Translations under genes and position numbers: made by a program
Shown here: piece after piece, positions 21,368-32,170 of the stretch
Numbering within the stretch: the stretch's first letter is position 1
How the letters are laid out: every line of letters starts with the position of its first letter
Source of the DNA: Nemertoderma westbladi
Taxonomy: Eukaryota > Xenacoelomorpha > Nemertodermatida > Nemertodermatidae
Direction: 5' to 3'
NCBI GenBank assembly: GCA_032718475.1
Contig: JAUCBJ010007768.1
Location: forward strand, 1-64,000
DNA length: 64,000 nt
Notes under the pieces: model-generated
The model's input: only the letters and a program-made list of their open reading frames with translations
What the model was told of the DNA's origin: nothing
Databases searched by the model: none

Positions 21368-23968
21368 ATGGACCCGAATCGCCAAATTATCGGCGAACTA
21401 CGTAATACGATAGATTTACTAGAATATCCACAACCTGGATCCCCTAACTTCGATACAAATTGGAACTCCCTGATAAATGAGAATGTGCGAGTCGTCAAAT
21501 TCTCCGGGCGAGAGGGACCGGATTCCCGGAATCTACGAGCCCTCCGGTTGTCCGATGCTAGTACGAGACTGAAAAGAACTCGGAACGCAAAGGCGACCGG
21601 AGAGGATGAGTTGTCGTACTGGGAAACGTTCCGGCAAAGTGTCTACAAATCCCGATGTTTGATATACGACAACGAGGGAAACGCGACGCCCACCTCGAAA
21701 GCGATTACGTTGGCGCGATGTCAAAGTTTCGTCGACGACAAGAGTACGTATCTCGCCCACTGGGGAAACCTAGCGGAGTGTATGGCAACGCTGCGAGAGG
21801 AACGTATATTAGTTATCCAGAATCGCGACGACTACCATGAGAAGTATGGGACGAAGGAATACGGTCGATCCTTGGTCGTCGTCCTCGGAACCCTGGACGG
21901 TTTGGTGTTGGTATGTCGAATATTTCCGACACCCAGACAGGAGGTGCGGACAGCCGGAGCGATCTGGCTACTACCACCTGAGATCCAAAAGATCCTATTC
22001 GACTTCGACATCATTAAAATCGGGTCGGATATAAAGGCGGACGTCCGAAACGACTACGCGAACGCTCCTTTCAGAAGAGACCGTCGAGAAAATCTCAACG
22101 CCATTAGTCATTGTGTCGACACCCAGACACTATTAGCCTGGTTACGATCCGCCGAATTCATGCGAGGATTCCGAGAGGTGAGACGGACGAAATCCGGTAT
22201 CGGCTACCTCGCAGTGCTAAACGGCGGCATAGACTTTAAACCCCAGAAATTCCAGGACTATAATAAGATATATGGCGGATACCCGGGATTAGAAATAAAG
22301 AGTGAGCGAGAGAGTCGCTGGAAGGACGTTGAAAGAAAGTGGACGATCCACCACAAGTGGGAGAATCCGGACCGATGGAACTACATCTACGTAGTTATGG
22401 AATCCTACACAGTCTCTAAGTTCATATGTAAAACTCTCGATAGCCTCATTACGGCGGTTCCTAATTCCTTTATCGACTACGAGTGGAACGAGGTTATCAA
22501 CCATGCGTTCAAAGCGGTCGAGAATATTACACCGGGAGAGACGAAAACGCTCACCATCATCGCTTCCTGGGACGAGAATGGGCCGTTCGACATCCCTACG
22601 ATTACCGATCTCCTCGGTGCGGAGGAACCACTGATTTCCTCAGAAGGGGAAGAATTATGGCTACAGGAAGGTGTTCTACTGTCCACCCCAAAGTGACAGC
22701 TCGATCTGGAAATCGCGTATGAACCGGCCGCCAAACGGGTCGCCTCGGCCGAACCTGCGACGGAAGCAGGCATTTCCACCCCACTTGACTCCGGTAGCCC
22801 CGCGAGGGAGTTAGTCACTACCTTCGCATTGAACGACTTCGGCGACATATGTCAGAGGTTATCCCCATATCCGTTCCCGGGTGATGAAGACTGGTCTTCG
22901 GAGATTCCGAGTACCAGCACCCAACGGACCCGCTCAGCGATACTGGTTGAGAAGGGTCCCAGCGCTGCGCCGACTCCCGAAGATCTCCTCGGAATCCCTC
23001 CGTCGAAAACCCCGGCACCTCTTCGCCGACCAGCGGTGGCAACTACCCCCTCCGTTCCACAGGATCCTATGCAACTTACCCGATGGTACACCGAGCAGAC
23101 CGAATGGATCCACCGCCAGAAACGGTCATCCGAGATGAGACCGGCAGGACATAAAGAAGGTTATCGAAACGAGAACATACTACGCCAAAGCACAGCTTTT
23201 CGCGGGCTACCGGCCACAGTGAATATTCCAAAAAGCGACCGACGACTCGAGTATTACGTCGGCGTCCCGATTCCGATATTCTTCGGCCGGGAGATGCAGT
23301 TAGAGATATTCGGAAACTGCGGTTCGGAGCAGTGCCCACGCGGTAGAAGAAATCGAGTAACCGATTCATGCCTCCAGCTCCTCGGGATACTGTATTGTCC
23401 CTACTGCGCGACATCAGGACATGATGTTTCAGTTTGTCCAACCCTCTATAACCTCTGCACAACATGCGGTTTCCGTGGACATTCCGCTAGCCCCCGCTGC
23501 AATATAAAGTGTCCCACGAAGGATGTAACCGCTATGGGGAATATGGTTATGTTCGAAACCTACGCAAACAACCACGTAAAGACCTAAGTACGGAGAAACG
23601 CTCGGAATATCACGCAAGAGATGGCGTGTGGGTATTTTTCGTTCCCGGAGCGCCTCCATACGACAGCGACGCTACCATTCCATTACGTGGATCTGTTGCT
23701 AAGCGCTGGGTTATTCGGCCCATTCGAGATCCTTAGGCGTTTATAGTCCTATAAGGAAGAGTTCGGTGATGGAAAGTGGTTCCTAGAAGCACGCACCACC
23801 GAGTTAGAAAGACGAACCGATATTATCCCGCTACCATCGAAAGGAAGAGCCGCCAGGAGACAAGCCGAAACGTTGCTCACGGTGGATGTTGACGCTCCCC
23901 TACCAGCACTAGCAATCGACGAGAGTCGACGGGCGAAGAGGAGAAAGGCGTATCAGAGCAAGAAATAA
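21368..23968 (+). pseudogene. BEL third ORF: exonuclease-fold-like domain plus two CCHC knuckles
   Basis: One frame of 867 codons runs from ATG 21368 to TAA 23966, broken by TGA 22694, TAA 23585 and TAG 23744, without frameshifts. Residues 168-259 resemble the RNase D/WRN/EXD2 (DEDDy) 3'-5' exonuclease fold: a strand pair ending LDGLVLVCRIF, then LPPEIQKIL, DIIKIGSDIKAD (Exo II-like, Asp225) and CVDTQTLLAWL. An Exo III-like YIYVVMESYTVS lies near 340-350 with Glu where Asp is usual. I cannot find the Exo I Asp-x-Glu at its expected place near 150-156. Further on are two zinc knuckles, CPYCATSGHDVSVC and CTTCGFRGHSASPRC (about 23397-23500), and a basic C-terminus. No signal peptide or membrane segment is seen, which argues against an envelope protein. 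The fold call is inference. Confidence 0.6.
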
Positions 23969-24139
23969 AGGACCAGGATATTCCAGGGACATTTATATCG
24001 AACATTTATTTTTATATATTTACATAAACTAACTCTAGGCCAAATTAATCAAGACTATGCAATATTAAAATTTTGGGTTTTTTATATGGGAAATGACCTA
24101 CACAAACTCGATCTACCGATAGACCTCACGAAGGTCATT

Positions 24140-24148
24140 GGGGGGGAC
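24140..24148 (+). promoter_or_regulatory. BEL polypurine tract
   Basis: G7 followed by AC lies directly before the TG of the 3' LTR (24149), where the plus-strand primer of LTR retrotransposons is expected. Confidence 0.7.
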
Positions 24149-25530
24149 TGTTCGCGGTATTTCAACTTTTCCTAACGCGAGTTGAATATTTTTTGGATTT
24201 ATTTAAAATGAATATTCCGATATCACTACTGGGTGCGGGAACATGGGATTTGGGTACATTCAATGGACTGGGGGCGATTTATGGGCGAATATTGGGGCGA
24301 CTTACGGGGTACGGGACTCATTTCATGTATTTAAGGGCCAGGGGTGGGAGGCAAAGTTAAGCAGTATTCAGGTTTGCCTGATTACTATTAGGCCTAGCCA
24401 ACTTCCTGCTGCCTGTAGAGGTGGATTTGGTAACTCGCTAGGTCAAAAGGACAAGGACTGCCCTTAGCGGTCCCTGGCCAACAGCAGTTATTACGAGCCT
24501 GAAAAGGACATCGGAAAGTCTGCTGCTTGTGTCAGGGATTTGCGACGGGAACCGACGACAGACCCCTAGCCAAGCCGTACTGGTTCCTGACCGATCCCTT
24601 CGGGGTTCGGGAAGGGTGGGACGGACACGCGAACGGGTCAACCAACTAACGGAGGAAGGGTTCGACGAGGACTGCCTTCCTGAAGTGGGTTCCACGACCG
24701 GCGTTAGTACGAGCCTGAATAAGGACTCAGAAAACCACCAACCGTTGGGGCTCACGATGGGCTGACAGACCCCTTGCCAAGCCGTACTGGTTCCTGACCG
24801 ATCCCTTCGGGGTTCGGGAAGGGTGGGACAGATACGCAACGGGGTCGAAAGACAAAGGACTAGACTCTACTGGCCTACTGACTGTTCGGAGCAGCTTCTC
24901 GGCTGCCGAAGCGACTACGAGCCTGAATAAGGACTCGGAAAGCCTAGGTGGTTGGGTCCCTGTGATGAACCAATGGACCCCTAGCCAAGCCGTACTGGTT
25001 CCTGATGAACGATCCCTTCGGGGTTTGGGAAGGGTGGGACGGACACGCAAACTGGTCCACCGACATGACAGACCCCTAGCCAAGCCGTACTGGTTCCTGA
25101 TGACCGATCCCTACGGGGTTCGGGAAGGGTGGGACGGACACGCAACAGGGTCGACTGACACCGACACTACGGTACCGAGACTAGGACCGGGGAAAATTGA
25201 GGAACATTAGTTAGGCTAAAATCTGAGCGAACAGTGGGTAATTAAATAATATACTGTAGGGATTTATATTGTCGTGTTATATTATTGTGAATATTTGGTG
25301 TATATTGGTTTGGGGAAGCCCAACTTATCTCAATCAAGGTTTAACTGTAGGGAAGTTACATTAAAGAGTATATCCAACCAATGAAACTTTTCCTCAACCG
25401 CAATCTTGCATTTAAGAACGTATTCCTTCTCCACTACCAATATCTGGTGACTGGCCGGGATTCCGTGGTCTGAAAAGTTCCGCCTCCAGCATCGGCGTTT
25501 TCCCCCATGGTGTCGGGAATAACGGCAACA
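24149..25530 (+). repeat. BEL 3' LTR (1382 bp)
   Basis: It is the full-length partner of 11584-12952, starting TGTTCGCGG and ending AACGGCAACA, followed by the TACTG duplication. It keeps CG at several sites where the 5' LTR has TG or CA, and vice versa. It contains the same four ~90-bp blocks and three hairpin motifs (24492, 24708, 24916). Confidence 0.95.
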
Positions 25531-25659
25531 TACTGTACTGCTCCACTGGTCGGCAATTAAAAGGCCTCTAGGCTTACCGGTATCTGGCCATTACTACTTA
25601 TCAAATCTAATTAATAATACAATATCGATACAGTTATTTCAGATAATACATTGTACTGG

Positions 25660-26610
25660 TAATGGCGACTGGGAAAAAGGTGAACTTCCCTTGTTTAAAG
25701 TGTAACGAAAACGTAAAAAAGACCGATAATGCAATGGGTTCATGCTGGGACTAATGGGTGTAACCCTGAACTAGATGAAAACACTTATAACATCCTTGTG
25801 CGACAGAAGCAGTCAGGTGGGTCGATATTCTGGTGCTGTATTTCGTGCAGGAAATCGGCTGCTAAGCTTGACAAGGCAATCAAAGAGTTGGGTAGGCGAC
25901 AAGATACAGTTGATGATAAAGTGGATGGAAACAACAAACGGGTTTCGTCTGTTGAAGTCGATGTTGCCGATCTCAAGAAAAAGTTTGTAAATCTCGGGTC
26001 CACTGCTGCTACAGTTCAAGAAGATGTAAAGACCTCCGTTTTTAGCGAGTTCCGCAATCGTGAAAGTCGCCAGTTGAACATCGTGATTTATGGTATGGAG
26101 GAACCTCCTCGATCAATAAAGGAGAACAAATCCCATTACGAGTTTGATCTAAGGTCAATAGATGAAATGTTTTCTGCCCTGCATCTCGATCATATGGGGG
26201 CCAAAATTGGCAATTCGGTCCGATTTGCTAAGCGTTTGGGCCACTATGCCATAAACAATGTGCGACCTCTACTAGTTGGATCTGTTGAGCTGTGTGAAAT
26301 GATCCTTGCAGAGTCCTTCCAGCTGTCGAAGTTGGAGAACCCTTGGAATAGTATCTCTCTTGTACCTGACCTCACCCCTCTGCAATGTAAAGAAGACTCC
26401 GACTTACGTAATGTAGTAACGAATAGGAATAATGCTAGGAAGAGTAATAGCGATAGTGATGCGGGAAATTGGGTATTCAAGGTCGCAGGGAGGCGTGGAG
26501 AGCTACGGATGGTAAAATTGTCGACCGGCGGGCACGGCAGGCAACACCAGTACAACAAGAACCAATCCGACACGAACAGGGATCAGTCGACACCAACAGT
26601 GAGGATTTAA
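25660..26610 (+). pseudogene. LINE-C ORF1 (PHD finger, coiled coil, RNA-binding region)
   Basis: Translation from ATG 25660 opens MATGKKVNFPCLKC. It needs a frame change near 25730 to continue as MQWVHAGTNGC, and then FWCCISC completes a zinc finger that has lost one Cys pair. A helical stretch (about residues 45-110 of the later frame) is followed by RQLNIVIYGMEEPP, resembling the RRM-like core of LINE ORF1 proteins. It ends at a TAA at 26608-26610. ORF1 proteins bind LINE RNA and act as chaperones. This copy is frameshifted and probably inactive. Confidence 0.7.
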
Positions 26611-26624
26611 CCTTCTCCGTCAAT

Positions 26625-27796
26625 AGAAACCTTTCTAATAATGAATCAGACATATGCTCATCCATCTTATATAGTAATGTTACTAGTATTATAAATAACA
26701 TAAACGAATTTAGATGTGTTATAGTCGATTTGGCATTCACACATTCTCGATTATTAGTTAAGCTAGAGACACTCGGTATATGTGGCAATCTACTATGATG
26801 GATAGAGGTATGGTTATCTGATAGACTTCAGCGGGTGGTACTCAATGGCACATTCTCTAATTGGGCTCCAGTTCTTTCCGGTGTTCCACAGGGGTCAGTT
26901 CTGGGACCATTACTTTTTGTAATTTATATCAACGACATCGATAGTGCTATTGATACTGTTGGACACTTCATGTTTAAGTTTGCAGACGACACTAAACTCG
27001 GTGGTATTGTAAACAATGCTTGTGACAGGACAAAATTACAGGCCGACATTGACATCCTCTATAAATGGAGTATAGACTGGCAGATGTTGTTTAATTATTC
27101 TAAATGTCACATTTTGCACTTTGGTAAATATAACTACGACTTTCAATACACCATTTCAAGCCATACGCTGCAAAGTGTTACCGTCGAAAAGGATGTTGGG
27201 GTGCACATACACTCTTCATTAAAGTCATCATATCATTGTGCAACTGCTGCAAAGAAGGCTAATCAGGTATTAGGTCAAATGTGTAGGAGCTTCCATTATA
27301 GGGAGAAATCAACTTGGGTGCATCTATACAAACAATATGTTCGTCCACATCTCGAATATTGTGTGCAGTCATGGTCACCATATGGCTACAAGGAGACATT
27401 AAACTTTTAGAATCAGCCCAGGAGCGGGCTGTTTGTATGATATACAATCTTACTTCCTCGTCTTATTCTGATAGGTTAAAAGAGATCGGACTTCCATCCC
27501 TTGAATTTAGGAGTGACAGAGGAGACATGCTACAAACGTGGAAGTTTATTCATTACAAGACTGCCAGTAGTCCTAATACCAGGTTTAATTTGATGCAGGA
27601 TATCAGCCAGCGTACCACACGACTTGCCTCTCATGATCTAAATTTCATTAAACCTCCTGCTCATCTAGACATTCGCGACAAGTTTTATAGTATCAGATGT
27701 GTCTGTAACCTGAACTCATTCCCTGACAAAAATTAAGAGTGCTACGACCGTCGACAGCTTCAAGTCTCTATATGACCAGCACATGTCCAACATATA
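26625..27796 (+). pseudogene. LINE-C ORF2, deleted endonuclease plus reverse transcriptase
   Basis: After the truncated endonuclease start come WLSDRLQRVVLNG, GVPQGSVLGPLLFVIYINDI (motif B, about 26878) and the catalytic FADD (about 26983). Thumb sequences such as SYSDRLKEIGLPSL and RTTRLASHDLNF follow. A stop lies near 26800 and a frameshift near 27390. The catalytic palm is otherwise intact. Without the endonuclease it could move only with help from another element. Confidence 0.8.
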
Positions 27797-27957
27797 AACT
27801 TTTAGACCGGTATTAATGTATGTGCATATTATTATTCAATGTTTTTCACTGTATTGTATATTTCTGTATTATTTTTTTTTTCTTTTGGTTTTCTTGGTAT
27901 CCTATATTTAACCTGTTAGGTTCCTTAGGATTATCTTTATTAAATTAAATTAAATGT

Positions 27958-28560
27958 GTCCTAGATAATTATACTTATTCACACTTTCTAAAATTGCACC
28001 ATTATTAGAAATTTTGTTATTTAATAAGGTTTTATACATCTTGGGGGTAAACAGCACACATGTAGATTCCTTAACGTTAATAATAATTGAATATTCAGAG
28101 GCGTAATTTTCATATATTTTAATTAGTTTTGTTAGACCGTGAAATGAATTTGAAATCAATCCCAAGTCATCAGCGTAAATGGAAAGGGTTAGATCTTTTA
28201 CCCCCAAGTTCGCAACCAACGTTAGAATTAGTGAAAAGCACACTGAGTTCATTTAGGTACAGACTGTAAAGACGTGGTGAGATTATACCTCCCTGTTTAG
28301 TACCATTAGAAACATGGAACCTAGTCGAGATACAACCTCCCCAGCTCACAGCAATAGTCTGAAAACGATACCAAAAACGGAGTACTCGCACAAAAAATAA
28401 GGGTAAATTACGATCAATAAGTTTAGTAAATAATTTATAATGGTTGACTAAATCAAAGGCTTTTGAACAATCAAGAAATACAGCATATACATACAGGGCT
28501 ATCATTGGTAAGGTAATATTGTATGATTTCTTTAAGCGTGTAAACACATAGTTTAGAAAA
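27958..28560 (-). pseudogene. LINE-D, 5' part (reverse transcriptase palm)
   Basis: The minus-strand translation gives FLDCSKAFDLVNHYKLF (motif A), GTKQGGIISPRLYSLYLNEL (motif B), then after a frameshift near 28220 the catalytic YADD in SIYADDLGLISNS, followed by NVKESTCVLFTPK and NKYNYLGHI. It resembles CR1/Rex-type LINEs and is 5'-truncated. Its 5' end is only ~30 bases from the splice donor of the lectin exon at 28591. The frame resumes at about 11545. Confidence 0.8.
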
Positions 28561-28590
28561 GACTATATTGAGAATGATTTCATGTCTAAC

Positions 28591-28783
28591 CTGTTGAGAA
28601 TACCTTCACTTCACAGAAATTCAAGAGAACTCTATCGTTAAATAGGACCACATAACGACCAACTTTTCCAGAACAATTTATCGTGGTAACAGCCCCAGCT
28701 GTAGTAATCGTTCCACAAAGACCGGGTGAATACCAAGTGAGATCATCAAGAGAAGCCGATGTTTTTGTGTTAGACACGTAAAT
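28591..28783 (-). CDS. Host exon: second half of an F-type lectin domain
   Basis: The minus-strand acceptor (a T-rich tract ending TTTATAG at 28784) and donor (ACAG|GTTAGA, at 28590) give a 193-bp exon, phase 0 in and phase 1 out. The translation begins IYVSNTKTSASLDD and contains WYSPGLCG, CSGKVGRYVVL and LLNFCEVKVF. This is the characteristic C-terminal half of a fucolectin/F5-8C-like domain, with CSGxxGRYV and LxxCEVxVF. It joins in phase to the exon at 29801-30072, whose last residues are RIIGSR. Such domains bind fucose or other glycans at the cell surface or outside the cell. Confidence 0.85.
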
Positions 28784-28799
28784 CTATAAATATTAAAAA

Positions 28800-29290
28800 A
28801 AAGAGATTGAAATAAATTTAAAAATATTTTTTTTATTATTAAATTTTTTAAGGCGGCATCTTGAAGGGAGATGGGCAGAGGGAACAGGATAAAGCGGGTA
28901 GAGTCTGTAGTAAGAATTGGAGCAGAACCGTCAGGTACATTCGTAGGAAAGTTCATGAAACGGTTTAGCGATGGAACAGATCTTATCGTGGAAACCGTGG
29001 GTAGTTAGACGGCAGATGACGTGTCGGTTTTTCTGCTCAGCAGCTTTCCGCATGTTTGACGAGAACACACTACTGACTGAGAAGCCTTTGTCTCCATTGT
29101 TATTGGCTTACTTTCTTTCTTCCTTGGCTTTGTATGCTTCACTAACTAGTGAGTCGATCTGTTGGTATGAGGAAATGAATGGCGTTGTTGTTGAAGTTAT
29201 CAGGTGTTTTGAGCAGTTAGATCTTCTACGTGAGGTTTCTGACTAACGGGTTTGAGTGAAAGTGTCGAAGAGGCTGATAGATGAAGGCCG
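28800..29290 (-). other. Unidentified degenerate coding-like stretch
   Basis: The minus-strand translation has fairly protein-like segments (QQIDSLVSEAYKAKEERK, VFSSNMRKAAEQKNRHV, CRLTTHGFHDK) with intervening stops. I do not recognise it; a decayed transposase or retrocopy is possible. Plus-strand frames here look like shadows. Confidence 0.25.
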
Positions 29291-29477
29291 ATCATTATCT
29301 TAATGAAATGGAGTAAACTGGATTTATATTGTTTATTTTAAATCTAGAAATATATTGAAGTAATATGAACCCATATACAGTGGCAGCAGATGATGGTATT
29401 AACGGTTGGGAGGCCATGAGGAGGTAATTGCGGACATACAAGGTATCAGATAGTATTTCCAGGTCTATCTTTTACCT

Positions 29478-29770
29478 GAGCCGCTAGCTGAATGGTTAGA
29501 GCGTCAGACTTCCAACCCGGAGGTCACCACTTCGATGATTGCCGACTTTGCAAAGCTGTGCCCAACAAAATTTATAAGATATAACTAGCCATAGTATAAT
29601 TATAATTGTTTGCTAAGATGGCTTTCGGCTTTTGCTGCACGAAGGCCCCACTCGTGTCTCTCACACTTAGAACTAAAATTAACCCTATCAATAATAGTTA
29701 TAATAGTTCGGCTGAGATATTGGCAAACAGCCACATTTATATATTTTGGTTGGGTAATTTAGTTATTTTT
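29478..29770 (+). mobile_element. tRNA-derived SINE
   Basis: The head resembles a tRNA gene: A-box-like TAGCTGAATGGTTAGAGCG and a B-box-like CCACTTCGATGATTGCC within 29478-29545. The body follows, including GCACGAAGGCCCCACTCGTG and GGCTGAGATATTGGC, and then an AT-rich end. A body fragment of the same family lies in reverse at 150-290. It would be transcribed by RNA polymerase III and moved by LINE machinery. Confidence 0.6.
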
Positions 29771-29800
29771 TAATATTAAATAAAACTAATAAAAACAAAC

Positions 29801-30072
29801 CCTGGAGCCTATTATTCTCTGAGCAGCACCTGCCCCATCCTCGAATCGATTGTAAACCTCCACATTCCCCACTGCCGTTGTCTCTCCCAGGTCAACCCAC
29901 CACCAGTGTTCATCATCTTTATTATCAGTGTGACTGCACGAATTGTCTGATAGAGAACCAGAGGTGTCCCCATCCACCGATCTCGAAGATTTATGATACC
30001 AGTAATTGCTGCTTTGTCCGGTATTCTTATTGAGTGCTAAGTTATCGGTAGTCACTTGAATCTCCGGTGGGT
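29801..30072 (-). CDS. Host exon: first half of an F-type lectin (fucolectin) domain
   Basis: The minus-strand acceptor (T-rich tract ending CATACAG at 30073) and donor (CCAGG|GTTTGT, at 29800) give a 272-bp exon, phase 1 in and phase 0 out. The translation runs PPEIQVTTDNLALNK, SRSVDGDTSG, SCSHTD, HWWWVDLGE and VEVYNRFED. Key family features are the NLALNK start, the SxDGdts loop, WWxVDLG and the His and Arg of the fucose site (His of SCSHT and Arg of YNRF, 27 residues apart; the usual RxD is R-F-E-D). Together with 28591-28783 it encodes one complete domain of 155 codons, phase 1 at both outer ends. Confidence 0.9.
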
Positions 30073-30840
30073 CTGTATGAGAATTAAATTAAACTTTATC
30101 AAACAAAGTATAAGCCTACACCTAAAAACGTGACTACAGTGTATTTTTCATTACTATTGTAACTCGGTTGTCAATCACCCACACTCCCTGAACCACTGTC
30201 TATATGTAGGAAGATCAGGTCGCAGGTTGGATAATTTCTTGCCTTCAGAACAATTAGTAAATATTTGGTGATGGTGATGGCTGCCCCACTTCCGCTCGCC
30301 ATGATGAGATTAATAAAATCGATGTTAATTATGTTCATCAACGGATCATAAATCAAAAATACATTTCATGATAGCGGGATAATACGACATTTTATTCCAC
30401 AAAATTGTGTTTTCACCACCTACCCCTTGCTCGAGTTAATTATAACGTCGCCGTAGATTCATTTCATTCAAACATTTAATCATTAAGTTATTTTATGGCC
30501 AACTCCAGTAGCACTAGCTATGCATTCGCGGGAACTGTTCCGATAGTATACTTTGGTTATAATAGTACAATAGTTCTGTTGGTGCCGTTATATTAGTTAT
30601 TATGTCTCACCTGGGTTTATTGTTAAAGTCAAGTTAAAAGTTTATTCACAGTTCGCCTCCAGGTAGTACCAATAGGCTTAAAATACAAGAGATGAATAAT
30701 TAGGGCCCTCGCTGAAGATTAGGTATGATTTAGTTATAGGTATAGGATATAGGTATAGGCATGATTTAGTTAATATCTGGCATCAATGTTAAATTATCAA
30801 TAAAGGGAGTCTCGATTAAAACGGACCACATAGGCCAATA
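30073..30840. other. Intron without recognisable genes
   Basis: The sequence is mostly AT-rich. A short minus-strand frame at 30171-30356 has no convincing splice sites, and I could not assign it. Confidence 0.4.
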
Positions 30841-31019
30841 ATGCTATTAAGGCTGCATCTAGGTCACCGGTACAGGCAGTACTCTGATAATCTACAGGAG
30901 CTTATTAACCAGCAGGTTGATGCCATCAATGATGCCCATGACAGGAGGTAATCATCCAAGGCATGGAAATTAATGAACTTGCTGACTGCGAGGAAAAGCC
31001 TACCAACCACCAAGATTAA

Positions 31020-31450
31020 GGGGGGGGGGGGGGGGGCGTATTTTCTGACCTAAAAGTCAAATTTTGAAAATAAAAATTTCATGCTGAATCCAAATATGGA
31101 AACCATATTAACCATATAAATGCGATGAAGATTCAATTCCATTTCTGCACATTTCTGTGCTCTGTGATGCCAATTGGAACGACAATTGCATCCACGAGAA
31201 AGAACATAAAAAGTTAATAGAGAAAGTATTTTCTATGATTATTGGACCTACTAGTCAGTTTGTAAGACAACGAACGTCTTACAAACTCCAGAACTATGAT
31301 GGGACTCGATTAAGCGACTCCGCGGTCTTTGCGGAATTACACAGAATAGACTTATCGCTCATCGGAGATCTTCAAAATGTATAATCTCCAGTTTATAGTG
31401 GTCATAGGAAGTTCATTTTAGACTTTTAGATTTTAGGATTCTAAAGCTCT
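31020..31450 (+). mobile_element. TIR element copy 2, preceded by poly-G17
   Basis: This is a diverged copy of the element at 4304-4809. After 17 G come CGTATTTTCTGACC, CATGCTGAATCCAAATATGG, then CCACGAGAAAG and GCGACTCCGCGGTCTTTGCG in the same order as copy 1. The right terminus is lost near 31450. Confidence 0.75.
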
Positions 31451-31595
31451 TTTCACAGAAAATAAATATACCATTTGGTTTGGCAAACTCGTGAAAGGTT
31501 GATGAGCAATGAAACTTCAACAAAATTTACAGATAATATTTTTTACCCAAATTTGTGTTATGTTGCATCACAACCATTTTATCTTAAATCAGATG

Positions 31596-32070
31596 GTAAC
31601 TTTGTTCTCTGAGAAAAGAGCTTTTGAATGAACTTCGTACGACCAATAGAACTGGAGATTATATATGTTGAAGATCCTGTATAATCCTGCATAGACAGCA
31701 GAGAAGCTTAATCGATTGCCATCATTGTTTCGGAGACTTGAAGTTGTCTTATAAACTGATCCTGTAGGTCAAAAAATTTTTTAAAAAATACCTTCTCCCT
31801 AAATGTGAAATGCTCTTTCTCGTGGAGACATCCAATTGGCACCACTGAGTACAAATTTGAAGTACTTGCATTGAAATCGATTCCCCAACACAACCCCAAC
31901 CTTCATCAACCCTGAACTTCAAACCCCAAACTTCAGAGTATTTACTGATACTGTGATATATCGGGGCCAGTATCGTCTACCCCAGATATCTCGAAAATTA
32001 AAATTGATATGGAAAATGGTTTCCAGATTAGGATTCAGCATAAAACTCTGCATCAATAATAGGACATGTT
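31596..32070 (-). mobile_element. TIR element copy 3, inverted
   Basis: Read on the minus strand it repeats the internal blocks of copies 1 and 2: CAGAGTTTTATGCTGAATCC, the block around GATATATC, and TTTCTCGTGGAGACATCC on the plus strand. It faces copy 2 across ~145 bp, so the two form a large imperfect inverted repeat. Confidence 0.7.
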
Positions 32071-32170
32071 TAAACAAGCGCGAAATCGCTCAAATGTCCG
32101 CGTCTACTAATGCATGAACTGTTGTCTCCTTAAATGGCTTACTTCCAATCTTACTACCAGAAAAAATTCA

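Larger units (their letters stand above)
11579..25535 (+). mobile_element. BEL/Pao LTR retrotransposon with an extra 3' ORF (13.9 kb)
   Basis: Two LTRs (11584-12952 and 24149-25530), both TG...CA, are flanked by the perfect 5-bp target duplication TACTG (11579-11583 and 25531-25535). Between them lie a leader with an 11-bp-stem hairpin, a single gag-pol frame (13378-20118), a ~1.25-kb spacer with three ~170-bp repeats, a third long frame (21368-23968) and a G7 polypurine stretch (24140-24146) just before the 3' LTR. The order gag-PR-RT-RH-IN with a C-terminal DUF5641-like region is that of BEL/Pao. The element is unusually long for the superfamily because of its 1.4-kb LTRs and third ORF. Every frame carries stops, so this copy is not autonomous. 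Confidence 0.95.
25536..27957 (+). mobile_element. LINE-C: internally deleted CR1/Jockey-like LINE
   Basis: A PHD-type ORF1 (25660-26610) and a shortened ORF2 (26625-27796) are followed by a 3' UTR ending in a TTAAA-repeat tail (27940-27957). The endonuclease start (SNVTSIINNINEFR, about 26667) jumps directly to reverse transcriptase sequence near 26745, so about a kilobase of ORF2 is missing. The BEL element sits in its 5' UTR; the true 5' end is probably near 11545-11579 on the other side of the BEL. It is itself inserted in LINE-D. Confidence 0.8.

Noticed and set aside
21368-23968. Third ORF as an envelope gene
   Set aside because: No signal peptide, membrane anchor or Cys-rich ectodomain; it has zinc knuckles and a basic tail instead.
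30171-30356. Additional host exon on the minus strand
   Set aside because: No convincing acceptor or donor and no consistent Cys pattern.
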